Origin: Holzapfeliella saturejae
Lineage (GTDB): Bacteria; Bacillota; Bacilli; Lactobacillales; Lactobacillaceae
Assembly: GCF_037546065.1 (NCBI RefSeq)
Contig: NZ_JAWMWG010000001.1
Span: 1 to 64,000, forward strand
Direction: 5' to 3'
Length of the DNA stretch: 64,000 nt
Shown here in pieces: positions 11,789-20,811 of the stretch. The notes under the pieces were generated by a model. The model was not told the DNA's origin, made no database searches, and was given only the letters and a program-made list of their open reading frames with translations. The position numbers and the translations under genes are program-made. Numbering within the stretch: the first letter of the stretch is position 1; each line of letters begins with the position of its first letter.

Positions 11789-12331
11789 TTAAATTCTCAC
11801 TCGGGTTAATAATTGGTAAGCGACACGATCATTATCGTCAACTTCCGGAAGGTAAATCATGCCTACTTCTTCATAACCTGCACGCATGATTGTCTTTCTC
11901 ATCGCAATATTTTTAGGGTGAGTATCAATTCGTAAATCATGGTATTCCAACTCATTGGCTTTTGATTGGAGCATTTCTAAAAATCTCAATCCAATACGTC
12001 TTCCTCTGACAGATGAATCAACTACAACACGATGCACAATCATATAGTTTGACTCAGCATCATTGTTGAAATTAACTTCTGCACCCTCTTCGTAAACTTT
12101 ATCTGGACATGAGCTTAGTGCTGCATATCCTATAATTTTTGATTCTTGGTCCTCATCGATTAAAACATAGCCTTCACCGTGATTAATATCATTTTCAAAA
12201 TCACTTGTTAGTGGATATTTTCCATCGTGCCATTGTGGAATCTGCCTCTCGGCAAGTACCTTGATTGCAGAATTGATTAAATTCATAACGGTTGGTAAAT
12301 CTGCCATAGTGGCTTGTCTGATAGATAGCAT
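11789..12331 (-). CDS. GNAT-family N-acetyltransferase
   Basis: A 180-residue acetyl-CoA-dependent transferase with unknown substrate. The N-terminus LSIRQATMADLPTVMNLIN is a typical GNAT beta1-alpha1; the acetyl-CoA loop is VVVDSSVRGRRIGLRFLEML (about residues 105-125), with the RGRRIG pyrophosphate-binding signature. ATG at 12331 is preceded by AGGAGGG at 4-10 bases; an upstream ATG in frame overlaps this site and is less likely. Transcribed alone from the promoter at 12375-12403. Confidence 0.87.
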   Translation of the reverse strand: MLSIRQATMADLPTVMNLINSAIKVLAERQIPQWHDGKYPLTSDFENDINHGEGYVLIDEDQESKIIGYAALSSCPDKVYEEGAEVNFNNDAESNYMIVHRVVVDSSVRGRRIGLRFLEMLQSKANELEYHDLRIDTHPKNIAMRKTIMRAGYEEVGMIYLPEVDDNDRVAYQLLTRVRI

Positions 12332-12374
12332 AATTCCCTCCTTGAAAATCATAAAAAGTTTTTTGACTTTAAAA

Positions 12375-12403
12375 ATATAACGTGATTAACATAAAATCGT
12401 CAA
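12375..12403 (-). promoter_or_regulatory. Promoter of the acetyltransferase gene
   Basis: TTGACG (12398-12403) and TTATAT (12375-12380) on the minus strand, spacer 17, about 45 bases before the start codon. The next 130 bases up to the terminator at 12534 contain only a weak hairpin (ATCAA...TTGAT near 12433-12455). Confidence 0.65.
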
Positions 12404-12533
12404 TAACTTTTGAATTTTTCCTTCAATGAGCAATCAATCAACCACTCAAAGTGTTGATTTAATAGGGTTTGTCCTTTTTTAACATCGCTTGTTTTTTCAT
12501 GTTTTTATCATGTTAAGTTTCATGGATTACATT

Positions 12534-12562
12534 AAAAAAACACGTTTTTTAAATGTGTTTTT
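12534..12562 (-). terminator. Terminator of the reductase operon
   Basis: Imperfect stem AAAAACAC / GTGTTTTT with T-rich flanks, placed immediately after (and touching) the stop codon of the alcohol-dehydrogenase-like gene. Confidence 0.65.
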
Positions 12563-13583
12563 AAAGTTCAATTACTAATTTTCCAATCATTTGTTTGGTT
12601 TCTAAAACCGCATGTGCTTTTTGAAGATTTTCAACTGTTAAGCCATTAAACGTTTCAGTTAAAGGTGCTTTCAGCTGGTTATTATCAATCCACTCTGCAA
12701 TTTGTGTTAATGCCGTATGCTGAGAGTTTAAGTTTTGCGTTTTATAAAATGATTTAGTAAAAACAGATTCAAAACTCAAGCTCAAACTTTTTGACTTAAA
12801 GTCTTCACTATCAACGGTTAATTGCCCATCTCCAACCGTACATAAACGACCATTTGGTGCTAGTAGCTCAACAATTTCATCAAAGTGAGTATCTAGTCCA
12901 TGCAAGTCTAAAACATAATCGAATTCATAAGCAGCTGGCCCCAATAACTCACATTCATCCACCAAATTGTGGTGATGGTTAATCACAGCATCAGCTCCCA
13001 TCGATTCGACCCATTGACGCGTCTCTTCACGAGAAGCACTCGCTACAACATTTAAGCCAGCTAGTTTTGCTAGTTGAATTGCCATTGACCCAACACCGCC
13101 AGCACCATTTAAAATTAAGATAGATTGTTGTGTTTTTGATTCAAATGGAATAGCTAATCGTTCAAACAGTGCTTCATAAGCTGTTAAACTAACTAATGGT
13201 AAAGTTGCTGCTCCTGCCAATGAACAAGATTGTGGCACTTTAGCTGCCATATTGGGGTTAACTAACTGATACTCAGCATTACTACCGGGTTTAATTTTAG
13301 AATTCAAGTAAAAAATGGTTTCACCAATTTGGTAATCTTGCACATTTTCACCCACAGCGACGACTTCTCCAACACCATCGAATCCTAAAATACGCGGACG
13401 AGTAATTCGTTGACGTAAACTCATTCTGATTTTAGTGTCGATTGGATTCACTGAAAAAGCTTTAACTTTCACTAAAATATCGTCTTCAGCAGGTTTTTTG
13501 ATAGCCGTTTCAAAACTAACCAAACTATCAGGATTAGTAATGGGTAAAGATTCCTGAACACCTATTGCTTTCATATTATTCAC
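12561..13583 (-). CDS. Zinc-type alcohol dehydrogenase family / quinone oxidoreductase-like reductase
   Basis: A medium-chain dehydrogenase/reductase of 340 residues, likely NADPH-dependent. The N-terminal GroES-like part contains FSVNPIDTKIR and ILGFDGVGEVVAVG; the nucleotide-binding site is LNGAGGVGSMAIQLAKLAG (about residues 155-173). The catalytic and structural zinc Cys clusters are absent, so it resembles quinone oxidoreductases (COG0604). The GTG start has AGAGG 8 bases upstream. It is the third gene of an operon after two NAD(P)-binding reductases (gap 25 bases), suggesting a role in detoxifying reactive carbonyls or quinones (inference). Confidence 0.87.
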   Translation of the reverse strand: MNNMKAIGVQESLPITNPDSLVSFETAIKKPAEDDILVKVKAFSVNPIDTKIRMSLRQRITRPRILGFDGVGEVVAVGENVQDYQIGETIFYLNSKIKPGSNAEYQLVNPNMAAKVPQSCSLAGAATLPLVSLTAYEALFERLAIPFESKTQQSILILNGAGGVGSMAIQLAKLAGLNVVASASREETRQWVESMGADAVINHHHNLVDECELLGPAAYEFDYVLDLHGLDTHFDEIVELLAPNGRLCTVGDGQLTVDSEDFKSKSLSLSFESVFTKSFYKTQNLNSQHTALTQIAEWIDNNQLKAPLTETFNGLTVENLQKAHAVLETKQMIGKLVIEL

Positions 13584-13608
13584 GAAAATGACCTCTTATT
13601 CTGATTAT

Positions 13609-14241
13609 TTATAGGTCAGCAATCGCTTCTGAAATTGGCGTTTGACCATCAGATAAATCAATTGTTTGATGATTAATCGCATGATTTCGAACGACTTCAG
13701 TTAAAAATTCTGCGACACTTTCACGACTAATTTCAGATTGTAGCCCTTTGCGACCTACATTAATCAGACCATCTGAAGCCTCGTCTGTCAAGGCTGTTGG
13801 TTGAACAATCACATAATCTAAATCAGTGGTTCTCAACCATTCATCTGCATAATGTTTAGCAATATAGTAATCGTGTAATTCTTGTCCTGGGAATGTTTCA
13901 GGACGGTCTGCATTAATGGCACTTACCATAATGTAACGACTAATGCCCGCTTTTTTAGCAGCTGTCATCGTCTTAACTGCACCATCTAAATCAACTTTTA
14001 ACACATCTTTACCTGCTGAACCTGCTGTGAAGACGATTGCTTCACTGCCTTCAAATGCTGTTGCCATTTGTTCAACGGGTTGATGTAAATTAAATTCAAC
14101 GTACTTTACATTTGAAGCTTCAACTAAAGATTGTGTTTCAGGATCACGAACACCTGCAATCACTTCATCATTTGCTTCTGCTAATTTTTTAACGGTATGA
14201 CGACCTACTCGACCATTTGCACCAACTACAAAAATTTTCAT
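13609..14241 (-). CDS. NAD(P)-binding oxidoreductase (NmrA/SDR-like), copy 2
   Basis: An atypical short-chain dehydrogenase of 210 residues. The dinucleotide-binding motif GANGRVGRH lies at residues 8-16, followed by GVRDPETQSL and the conserved SAGKDVLKVDLDG and YIMVSAINAD segments; a HDYYIAKHYADEW segment carries the SDR-like YxxxK. It is a clear tandem paralogue of the gene just upstream (well over half of residues identical, same length, 12-base gap), and both precede the alcohol-dehydrogenase-like gene. Substrate unknown. Confidence 0.87.
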   Translation of the reverse strand: MKIFVVGANGRVGRHTVKKLAEANDEVIAGVRDPETQSLVEASNVKYVEFNLHQPVEQMATAFEGSEAIVFTAGSAGKDVLKVDLDGAVKTMTAAKKAGISRYIMVSAINADRPETFPGQELHDYYIAKHYADEWLRTTDLDYVIVQPTALTDEASDGLINVGRKGLQSEISRESVAEFLTEVVRNHAINHQTIDLSDGQTPISEAIADL

Positions 14242-14253
14242 ATTAAAAACCTC

Positions 14254-14886
14254 CTATAAATCTGAAATTACTTCATGAATGGCTTCATCACCATTTGAAA
14301 TATCAACTGTTAAACGACTAACTCCTGGTTTTCTAACGACTTGAGCCAAGAATTCTGCAACATCTTCACGGCTAATTTCGTCAGTTAATTTGGCATAGTT
14401 AGATTCAATTTCACCCGTTGCTGGTTTGTCACTCAAGGTAACAGGTTGCACAATAACATAATCTAAATCGGTTCTTTTAAGCCATTCATCTGCATAATGT
14501 TTACCAATATAGTAGTCATGTAGCGATTGACCTGGCCACGTTTCAGGATGATCGGCATTAACAGCACTTACCATAATGTAACGTTTAATACCTGCTTTTT
14601 TAGCTGCTTTCATCGTTTTAATAGCTCCATCCAAATCAACTTTAGCTACATCTTTACCAGCTGAACCTGCTGTAAAAATGATAGCATCAGAATTTGAAAA
14701 GGCTTCTGCCATTTGATCACTATCTTGATGTAAATTAAAAGGAACATACGCAACATGATCATGTCTTAAAATAGATTGCGTTTTAGGATCTCTAACCCCC
14801 GCCAAAACATCATCATCTTTTTGAATCAGTTTATTCACAACATGACGGCCGACACGGCCATTTGCACCTGCGACAAATACTTTCAT
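14254..14886 (-). CDS. NAD(P)-binding oxidoreductase (NmrA/SDR-like), copy 1
   Basis: First gene of a three-gene reductase operon; 210 residues. It has GANGRVGRH at 8-16, FTAGSAGKDVAKVDLDG around 70-87 and HDYYIGKHYADEW around 130. It resembles YwnB/YtfG-type NAD(P)H-binding proteins. Start ATG with AAAGGAGAC upstream. The two copies differ mostly in the 33-60 and 155-175 stretches, suggesting an old duplication with some divergence of substrate pocket (inference). Confidence 0.87.
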   Translation of the reverse strand: MKVFVAGANGRVGRHVVNKLIQKDDDVLAGVRDPKTQSILRHDHVAYVPFNLHQDSDQMAEAFSNSDAIIFTAGSAGKDVAKVDLDGAIKTMKAAKKAGIKRYIMVSAVNADHPETWPGQSLHDYYIGKHYADEWLKRTDLDYVIVQPVTLSDKPATGEIESNYAKLTDEISREDVAEFLAQVVRKPGVSRLTVDISNGDEAIHEVISDL

Positions 14887-14922
14887 TAATTCCGTCTCCT
14901 TTACTTCTTTTTTGTAAGTATA

Positions 14923-14950
14923 AGTATAACATATCTTTTTTTATTGGCAA
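14923..14950 (-). promoter_or_regulatory. Promoter of the three-gene reductase operon
   Basis: TTGCCA (14945-14950) and TATACT (14923-14928) on the minus strand, spacer 16. The same bases read on the other strand give TTGGCA, which could serve the divergent PTS gene with a weak -10 (TTAAAA) about 18 bases on. The two directions may thus share an overlapping promoter region; the plus-strand assignment is weak. Confidence 0.6.
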
Positions 14951-15014
14951 AACCCCCCTTAGTTACGTTAAAATTTAATCAAGAATGTTTAAATTTTTAT
15001 AAAGGAGTGCTCAA

Positions 15015-16394
15015 ATGAACACACTGAGTCAAGAATTATTCTCACTAATTGGTGGGAAGGCCAAGCTCAAAGGGCTCGGCCATCGAAAAGATTCTGTGTT
15101 TTTCGATTTAGATACCGTTCCTGAAATCGAAAAACTCGAAAAATTACCTAATATTCAATCAGTTACTATTGAAAAAAACCATGTTTCTTTGGTACCCACT
15201 CAAAATGCAACTGATATTTATTATGAATTGTTAGATGCACCTGATATTGATCAGGAAAAACCTAACTTATTCAATCGTTTGCTAGATACACTATCAGGGA
15301 TTTTTATGCCTATCTTAGGTTATCTAGCAGCAACAGGGATGCTAAAAGGCCTAATGTCAGCTTTATCCGCCCTAAAAATCATGGATAGTGCAAGCGGGAC
15401 TTATCAAGTCTTATATGCTATCTCTGATGGTTTCTTCTACTTTTTACCAATCGTTTTAGGTTACAGTGCCTCAAAACGATTTAAAACTTCACCACTACTT
15501 GGAATTACCATTGGGGCAACTTTAACCTACCCTAGCATTGTTCAAATGGCTAGTCCTGAATCAGCAACACCATTGTTCACTTTGTTTGCTAATACACCCC
15601 TGCAAACACATGTCTTTGATACTTTCTTTGGCATCCCTTTAATTATGGTTAATTATACCAGTTCTGTTATCCCCGTTATTGTTGGGGTATTACTCGCTTC
15701 AAAACTGGAAAAATTCTTTACTAAATGGATTCCGGAAATTATTCAAAACTTTATTGTCCCATTTTGTACGTTAATTATTGCAATCCCTTTGATTTTCTTA
15801 ATTATTGGTCCAATTACAACTTGGCTTTCTCAAGGACTTGGTTGGGTAATTCAAACACTTGTGCAACTTAACCCAGCAATCGCTGGTCTGGTTTTAGGTG
15901 TTGTTTGGCAACCTCTTGTTGTCCTTGGTTTACATTGGGGAATTATTCCGATTGCTTTCATCAATATCGCAACTGTGGGACAAGATCCAATTATGGCGTT
16001 AACTTTTGCTGCACTTTATGCTCAAATTGGTGCTGTTTTAGGTGTTATGCTTAAAACTAAAGATAAAAAATTCAAAGCACTTAGCTTATCAGCTTTTATT
16101 ACCGGTGTCTTTGGAATTTCTGAACCGTCAATGTTTGGGGTTACTATCCCAACCAAAAAACCATTTGTCATTAGTATGATTGGTGCTGGTATTGGTGGAC
16201 TCATTATGGGACTATTCAATACGCTCGTTTATACAGTCGGCGTGCTTGGATTCTTCACGTTCTTAACCTACATTCCAAGTGATGGTAACCTAACTGGTTT
16301 ATTCGCTGCTATTGGAGCCTGTGCAGTTGCTTTCATTTTTAGCTTTATTGTGTCTTATATTGTTTATACTGATAAAGATAAACCAACTGTTTAA
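15015..16394 (+). CDS. PTS glucose/beta-glucoside-family EIIC with an EIIB-like domain lacking the active Cys
   Basis: A sugar permease of the phosphotransferase system, 459 residues. Residues 1-80 align with an EIIB domain (ELFSLIGGKAKL... pattern), but the usual HCxTRL phosphorylation site reads GHRKDSVFFDL, so the phosphocysteine is replaced and no Cys occurs in the domain. Residues about 95-450 are a ten-span EIIC with the GISEPSMFGV motif that binds sugar in this superfamily. There is no EIIA domain and no PTS or glycosidase gene nearby. It may borrow EIIB from another system, or act as a non-phosphorylating transporter or sensor. RBS AAGGAG before ATG; strong terminator follows. Confidence 0.85.
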   Translation: MNTLSQELFSLIGGKAKLKGLGHRKDSVFFDLDTVPEIEKLEKLPNIQSVTIEKNHVSLVPTQNATDIYYELLDAPDIDQEKPNLFNRLLDTLSGIFMPILGYLAATGMLKGLMSALSALKIMDSASGTYQVLYAISDGFFYFLPIVLGYSASKRFKTSPLLGITIGATLTYPSIVQMASPESATPLFTLFANTPLQTHVFDTFFGIPLIMVNYTSSVIPVIVGVLLASKLEKFFTKWIPEIIQNFIVPFCTLIIAIPLIFLIIGPITTWLSQGLGWVIQTLVQLNPAIAGLVLGVVWQPLVVLGLHWGIIPIAFINIATVGQDPIMALTFAALYAQIGAVLGVMLKTKDKKFKALSLSAFITGVFGISEPSMFGVTIPTKKPFVISMIGAGIGGLIMGLFNTLVYTVGVLGFFTFLTYIPSDGNLTGLFAAIGACAVAFIFSFIVSYIVYTDKDKPTV

Positions 16395-16398
16395 CTAA

Positions 16399-16436
16399 TA
16401 AAAAAGCTTAGGTAAAAACCTAAGCTTTTTTATTTT
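16399..16436. terminator. Bidirectional terminator between the PTS gene and the DUF368 gene
   Basis: Stem AAAAAAGCTTAGG / CCTAAGCTTTTTT with loop TAAAAA. It serves the plus-strand PTS gene and overlaps the last codons of the minus-strand DUF368 gene, so it can act for both convergent transcripts. Confidence 0.92.
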
Positions 16437-17232
16437 CGTCTAATTTTGTCATTAAATAAGCAATGCCTATCCCAACTAAGAATAATGCTAGACAGCTGAT
16501 AATGGTTATAAAATCATAGTTAACATTTAAGGGGATAATGACAATCGTTGAGGCAATAACAACCCCGATAATAAAATTAAATAATTTTGAATGGTATTTT
16601 TGTAAAATTAAATTCACAAGTTTAGATAACGTAATCAAACTTAAGATACCACCAATGGCTAGTGGAATCACAATTCCTAAATCAAGAGTTTTCAATCCGT
16701 CAGTCATTGGTTGATACATTCCCATATAAATTAAAAAGTTAGAAGGACTTAATCCTGGAATAATAACCCCTAAGCCAATTAAAAAGCCAGATAAAATCCA
16801 AGTTAAGAAGTTCTGTGGTAGTTGTCCAAATAAGTTTTGTCCAAAGATTAAGAAAACAGTCATGACAATAGCTGTTACAACTAAAATAGTGGTATCAACT
16901 GGTGTTCGTTTTGTTTGTTCTGTAGCTTGGCGAAATAATGTTGGTAATGTTCCAACGATTGCCCCAATAAATACCCAAAGCATTTGATATTCATATTTTG
17001 CTAGGGCAACACTCATTAATAATGAAAAAACGATGATTCCTAAAATTCCACCCAAACCTAATGGAATAAAAAATAAAACATTTTGTTTAAAGTCCTTTTT
17101 GATATTAGCTAAAAACGTAATCACACGTTCATAAACACCAAAAACAACCGCTAATGTTCCCCCACTGATTCCAGGTAAAATAAATCCTGAACCAATAAGC
17201 ATCCCCTTAATCACACGTAAAAACCAATCCAT
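16420..17232 (-). CDS. DUF368 membrane protein (PopT-type polyprenyl-phosphate transporter)
   Basis: A polytopic membrane protein of 270 residues, nearly all hydrophobic, with the family signature GMLIGSGFILPGISGGTLAV at residues 10-29 and a repeated GLGVIIPGLSPSNFLIYMGM at the middle, indicating an internal duplication. DUF368 proteins have been shown in other bacteria to return undecaprenyl phosphate to the inner face of the membrane for wall synthesis (PopT). Assignment to that function here is by family. Single gene; RBS AGGAG before ATG. Confidence 0.85.
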   Translation of the reverse strand: MDWFLRVIKGMLIGSGFILPGISGGTLAVVFGVYERVITFLANIKKDFKQNVLFFIPLGLGGILGIIVFSLLMSVALAKYEYQMLWVFIGAIVGTLPTLFRQATEQTKRTPVDTTILVVTAIVMTVFLIFGQNLFGQLPQNFLTWILSGFLIGLGVIIPGLSPSNFLIYMGMYQPMTDGLKTLDLGIVIPLAIGGILSLITLSKLVNLILQKYHSKLFNFIIGVVIASTIVIIPLNVNYDFITIISCLALFLVGIGIAYLMTKLDENKKA

Positions 17233-17313
17233 ATAATTCTCCTATCAAAAGTATGATAAGTTCATTTTACGTTATTTTTAAGTGCGTGTTGACCTTCTTT
17301 ATAATTTTTTAAA

Positions 17314-17352
17314 TAAAAAAAGATGACCCCCCAACTTTTGGTTGATCATCTT
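17314..17352 (-). terminator. Terminator after a possible small gene
   Basis: Stem AGATGA...CCAAC / GTTG...TCATCT followed by seven T on the minus strand. It lies just downstream of the short reading frame at 17354-17486, which argues that something on this strand is transcribed there. Confidence 0.75.
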
Positions 17353-17353
17353 C

Positions 17354-17486
17354 TTAAGCACTAAGTGTGTGATTTAACTTTTCTACGGCTTCTTCAATTG
17401 TCACGCCATCAGCATAATTGCCTTTAGCATCACTAACTGTGAAAACCTGTGTTAATGTATTAAGTTGAATTTTGTGTTGTAACATA
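17354..17486 (-). pseudogene. Possible small protein gene, frameshifted
   Basis: An ATG at 17486 with AAGGGAG 10 bases upstream opens MLQHKIQLKYINTG and stops after 17 residues. One base out of step, the neighbouring frame reads NTLTQVFTVSDAKGNYADGV...EEAVEKLNHTLSA to a stop at 17354, right before the terminator. Dropping one base from TTAAAT (about 17460) would join them into a 43-residue protein. I do not recognise the family. It may be a decayed micro-gene or a homopolymer sequencing error. The rest of 17233-17603 shows no other gene. Confidence 0.4.
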
Positions 17487-17603
17487 TTACTAGTACTCCC
17501 TTCAAAAATATAAAAGTACGAAAGGCTAGTAGCGAAATATTATCCTTTATGTTAACAGGTTTTGAGTGAATGTCAACAACTAAATCCTAAAAATAGATAA
17601 CTT

Positions 17604-18740
17604 TTAAATGTCTTCTCGTGTCTTAATATAGTGCATTAAATGAAAAGCTAATAAGATATCCACACCTAATAATAAAATCAATTTTGGCATCATGACTAAA
17701 ATTAAATAAGCAATAATTTCAATAGCTAAATATCGATAAGCTTGGTATCTATTCTTGGGTAACATTGCAATCGCTCTAATCACCCAAATTAATGTCATAC
17801 TAGCAAATAACGTCAAGACAAATAACAATCTGACTCCAATTGAATCATGGCCTTCAAGGATTAAATGTAACGCAATACCACTTGTCATAATTAAGTAGAT
17901 ATCCAGTAAAAATAATAACCGCATGCCCAACATTTTAAAAGCAGATTGAACATTAACTTCAATATCTCCCAAAATACGATAAAAAATACCTGCAGCTGAA
18001 GCAATTAAAATAACACTCAACACAAAACTAACAATTTTTTCTGTATAAATTGGGTATTTTAAACTCGTATAAAAGCCCGCAATCACTTCACCAAGTGTAA
18101 TCATCATAATGAGTCCATAACGCTCAATCAGCGAATCTTTGATGGCATAATCCATCTGATGTGCCTCATATTCTTTTTTCATCACAGGTGAAACCAATAA
18201 AAGGCCAAAATAGTTCATTAATAATCCAATAATCACAACCCACTTAGCAAAATCTAGCGCTAAAAAGTAGCCGCCTATCAAGACTACTAAAACACTAACG
18301 TATAAAGCCACACAAGACCATGCAACTGGTCGATGAACAGCATCAAAGTAGCTCACAGTCAACCAGATAATAATCATCAAAAACTCAATTGCCATAAACG
18401 CAATTAAAATATGACTAAAATCTCCCTCAACTGCTTCTGGAATAAAGAGCGTGGCCACACCCGTTAAAATAATTTGCGTATTCATAATAACGGTATTAAT
18501 AAACCCCAAATTACCATGATCATCAAAATAAACCGACGTCTCATTCCAACTCCATAAAAACAAGAAAAATAGCACCGTTGTATTTACAAAATTTACAATC
18601 GTGAAATGATGAACTAACCCTTCTGTTAAATCAAGTAAAACCACCGTAAATATCAAATCATAAAATAATTCTAACCAAGTGACACTCCGATCATCAATAT
18701 CTTCACTAATTTTACGTGGTCGTTTAAATAAATTTTCCAT
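17604..18740 (-). CDS. Low temperature requirement A (LtrA) family membrane protein
   Basis: A membrane protein of 378 residues with about ten hydrophobic spans. The conserved N-terminal signature reads SVTWLELFYDLIFTVVLLDL at residues 19-38, and a mid-protein ITLGEVIAGFY is the second conserved block. LtrA was first linked to growth of Listeria at low temperature; the molecular function is not established. It stands alone with its own start signal. Its presence fits, but does not prove, a cold-adapted food bacterium. Confidence 0.88.
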   Translation of the reverse strand: MENLFKRPRKISEDIDDRSVTWLELFYDLIFTVVLLDLTEGLVHHFTIVNFVNTTVLFFLFLWSWNETSVYFDDHGNLGFINTVIMNTQIILTGVATLFIPEAVEGDFSHILIAFMAIEFLMIIIWLTVSYFDAVHRPVAWSCVALYVSVLVVLIGGYFLALDFAKWVVIIGLLMNYFGLLLVSPVMKKEYEAHQMDYAIKDSLIERYGLIMMITLGEVIAGFYTSLKYPIYTEKIVSFVLSVILIASAAGIFYRILGDIEVNVQSAFKMLGMRLLFLLDIYLIMTSGIALHLILEGHDSIGVRLLFVLTLFASMTLIWVIRAIAMLPKNRYQAYRYLAIEIIAYLILVMMPKLILLLGVDILLAFHLMHYIKTREDI

Positions 18741-18785
18741 ACCTTACTCACTCCAATCATTTTTTCACCTCTATCATAAAACAAA

Positions 18786-18830
18786 AATAAAAAAAGTAAC
18801 AGCTCCCTAACGGGAAGCCATTACTTTTTT
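18786..18830 (-). terminator. Terminator of the opp operon
   Basis: Stem with outer arms AAAAAAGTAA / TTACTTTTTT and an inner GGCTTCCCG / CGGGA-type pairing, T-rich on both flanks. The upstream arm overlaps the last codons of oppF. Confidence 0.85.
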
Positions 18831-19751
18831 GTTGAGTTTATCTTGATACATTTCTACTTCATCATCTGCACAATAAATGAAGTGTCCAGGTGTAATTTCT
18901 TGCATACGGCGTTCTTTATCATCTTCGATTGGTTGATAAGTTACACGTTTACGAGAACGTTCATAAGCAGGATCTGGCATTGGAATAGCTGAAAGTAAAC
19001 TTTCAGTATAAGGATGCACACCATTGTAGTAAATTTCATCACTTGAAGCAACTTCAAGTAATTTACCGTGGTGCATTACTCCGATACGATCACTAATATG
19101 TTTAACCATTGATAAATCGTGAGCGATGAATAAATAGGTCAATTTATGCTCTTTTTGTAAATCTTGTAGCAAGTTAACTACTTGAGCTTGAATAGACACA
19201 TCAAGAGCTGAAATTGGCTCATCAGCTACGATAAATTTAGGGTCAACCGCTAGTGCACGCGCAATCCCAATACGTTGTCTTTGTCCACCAGAGAACTCGT
19301 GAGGATATCTTGTCGCGTGGTTAGGGTTTAATCCAACAATTTCAAGCAACTCGTTAACACGTTTTGATCGTTGTTCTTTATTTTTAACTAAGTGGTTAAT
19401 ATCTAACCCTTCAGCAATAATATCTTCAACTTTCATACGTGGATTTAAAGATGCGTAAGGATCTTGGAAAATCATTTGAACATTACGACGAAAACGACGC
19501 ATGTCTTCTTTTGATTTTAAAGCTAATACATCTTGACCATCAAAAGTTACTTCACCAGCAGTCGGATTTTCAAGACGCATAATACTGCGACCAGTCGTTG
19601 ACTTCCCACTTCCAGATTCACCAACTAAACCGAAAGTTTCTCCTTCATAAATGTGAAAGCTAATGTCATCAACCGCTTTAACTTCGTCTTTACGACCTAC
19701 GTTAAAATATTGTTTTAAATTTTTAACATCAAGTAAAACTTTATTATTCAT
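18807..19751 (-). CDS. oppF: Oligopeptide ABC transporter ATP-binding protein OppF
   Basis: One of two ATPases that drive peptide import. 314 residues with Walker A GESGSGKST at 44-52, Q-loop MIFQDP, signature FSGGQRQR at 153-160, Walker B FIVADEPISALD at 173-184 and the C-terminal peptide-transporter extension (VHPYTESLLSAIPMPDP). It overlaps oppD by 8 bases and is the last gene of oppBCDF. RBS GGTG-rich stretch inside the end of oppD. Confidence 0.95.
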   Translation of the reverse strand: MNNKVLLDVKNLKQYFNVGRKDEVKAVDDISFHIYEGETFGLVGESGSGKSTTGRSIMRLENPTAGEVTFDGQDVLALKSKEDMRRFRRNVQMIFQDPYASLNPRMKVEDIIAEGLDINHLVKNKEQRSKRVNELLEIVGLNPNHATRYPHEFSGGQRQRIGIARALAVDPKFIVADEPISALDVSIQAQVVNLLQDLQKEHKLTYLFIAHDLSMVKHISDRIGVMHHGKLLEVASSDEIYYNGVHPYTESLLSAIPMPDPAYERSRKRVTYQPIEDDKERRMQEITPGHFIYCADDEVEMYQDKLNKKVMASR

Positions 19752-20811
19752 TATCTTTCACCTCTTTTGCACGTTTTAGTTCTTCGAATTTTCGCCAACG
19801 CTTTTGAATTTCTTCTGGTGGCGTTACTTCAGGTGCTTGAGGTGCTAACAACCAAGTTGCTGCTTTATGTGTTTTTGACACTTCAAAGTAAGGTGGTTGT
19901 TGTTCAGCATCAATCTTCAAGGCAAATTCGTTACGTGGGTAGAAAGCATCCCCTTTTGGTGGTGTCAATAAGTCAGGCGGTGTCCCTGGAATTGCATATA
20001 AGCGAGAACTTGATCCTTCAATTGACGGCATTGATCCTAGTAATCCCCATGTATAAGGATGTCTTGGATTATAGAAAATTTCTTCTGCTGTTCCAATTTC
20101 AACGATTTTACCTGCATACATAACCGCTACACGGTCAGCAATATTTGCTACAACTCCCAAATCATGGGTGATGAATACGATTGACGTTTTCACTTTTTTC
20201 TGTAAATCTTTTAATAATTCAAGGATTTGAGCTTGGATTGTCACATCAAGTGCCGTTGTTGGTTCATCGGCAATTAAGACTTCTGGGTTACAAATTAAGG
20301 CAATCGCAATAACGATACGTTGTCTTTGTCCACCAGAAAATTGGTGAGGATAGTTCTTAAAACGGTCTTTAGCGTTAGGTAACCCGACCATTTCAAGTAA
20401 TTCTAAAGCTTTAGCATAAGCTTCTTTTTTAGAAGCTTGGTGGTGAATCATCAATGGCTCTGCCACTTGTTTTCCAATTGGCATTGTTGGGTCTAGTGAA
20501 GTCATTGGATCTTGGAAAATCATTGAAATTTTACTACCACGTAGTTTGCGCATTTCACCTTCACTTTTTTCCAGGATATTTTGACCATCAAATAAAATTT
20601 CACCGTTTTCAACATTAGCATTGCTTGCTAATAGTTTCATTAAACTTCTTGTTGTTACTGATTTACCACTTCCGGATTCCCCTACGATTGCGAGTGTTTC
20701 ACCTTTTTTAAGGTCGAAACTAACATCACGAATGGCTTGAACTTTTCCGGCAAATGTATCAAAAGAAATTTCTAAATTTTTAACTTCTAACATTTTTTTC
20801 ATTCTTGTCAC
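19744..20811 (-). CDS. oppD: Oligopeptide ABC transporter ATP-binding protein OppD
   Basis: The second ATPase of the peptide importer; 355 residues with Walker A GESGSGKS at 44-51, MIFQDPMTSLDP, signature FSGGQRQR and Walker B VLIADEPTTALD. The C-terminal oligopeptide-binding extension is present, but it lacks the Cys-rich pattern (CxxxxC) that carries an Fe-S cluster in some OppD proteins. The GTG start overlaps the oppC stop codon (GTGA), indicating translational coupling; ATG codons 3 and 6 codons later are possible. Confidence 0.95.
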   Translation of the reverse strand: MTRMKKMLEVKNLEISFDTFAGKVQAIRDVSFDLKKGETLAIVGESGSGKSVTTRSLMKLLASNANVENGEILFDGQNILEKSEGEMRKLRGSKISMIFQDPMTSLDPTMPIGKQVAEPLMIHHQASKKEAYAKALELLEMVGLPNAKDRFKNYPHQFSGGQRQRIVIAIALICNPEVLIADEPTTALDVTIQAQILELLKDLQKKVKTSIVFITHDLGVVANIADRVAVMYAGKIVEIGTAEEIFYNPRHPYTWGLLGSMPSIEGSSSRLYAIPGTPPDLLTPPKGDAFYPRNEFALKIDAEQQPPYFEVSKTHKAATWLLAPQAPEVTPPEEIQKRWRKFEELKRAKEVKDNE

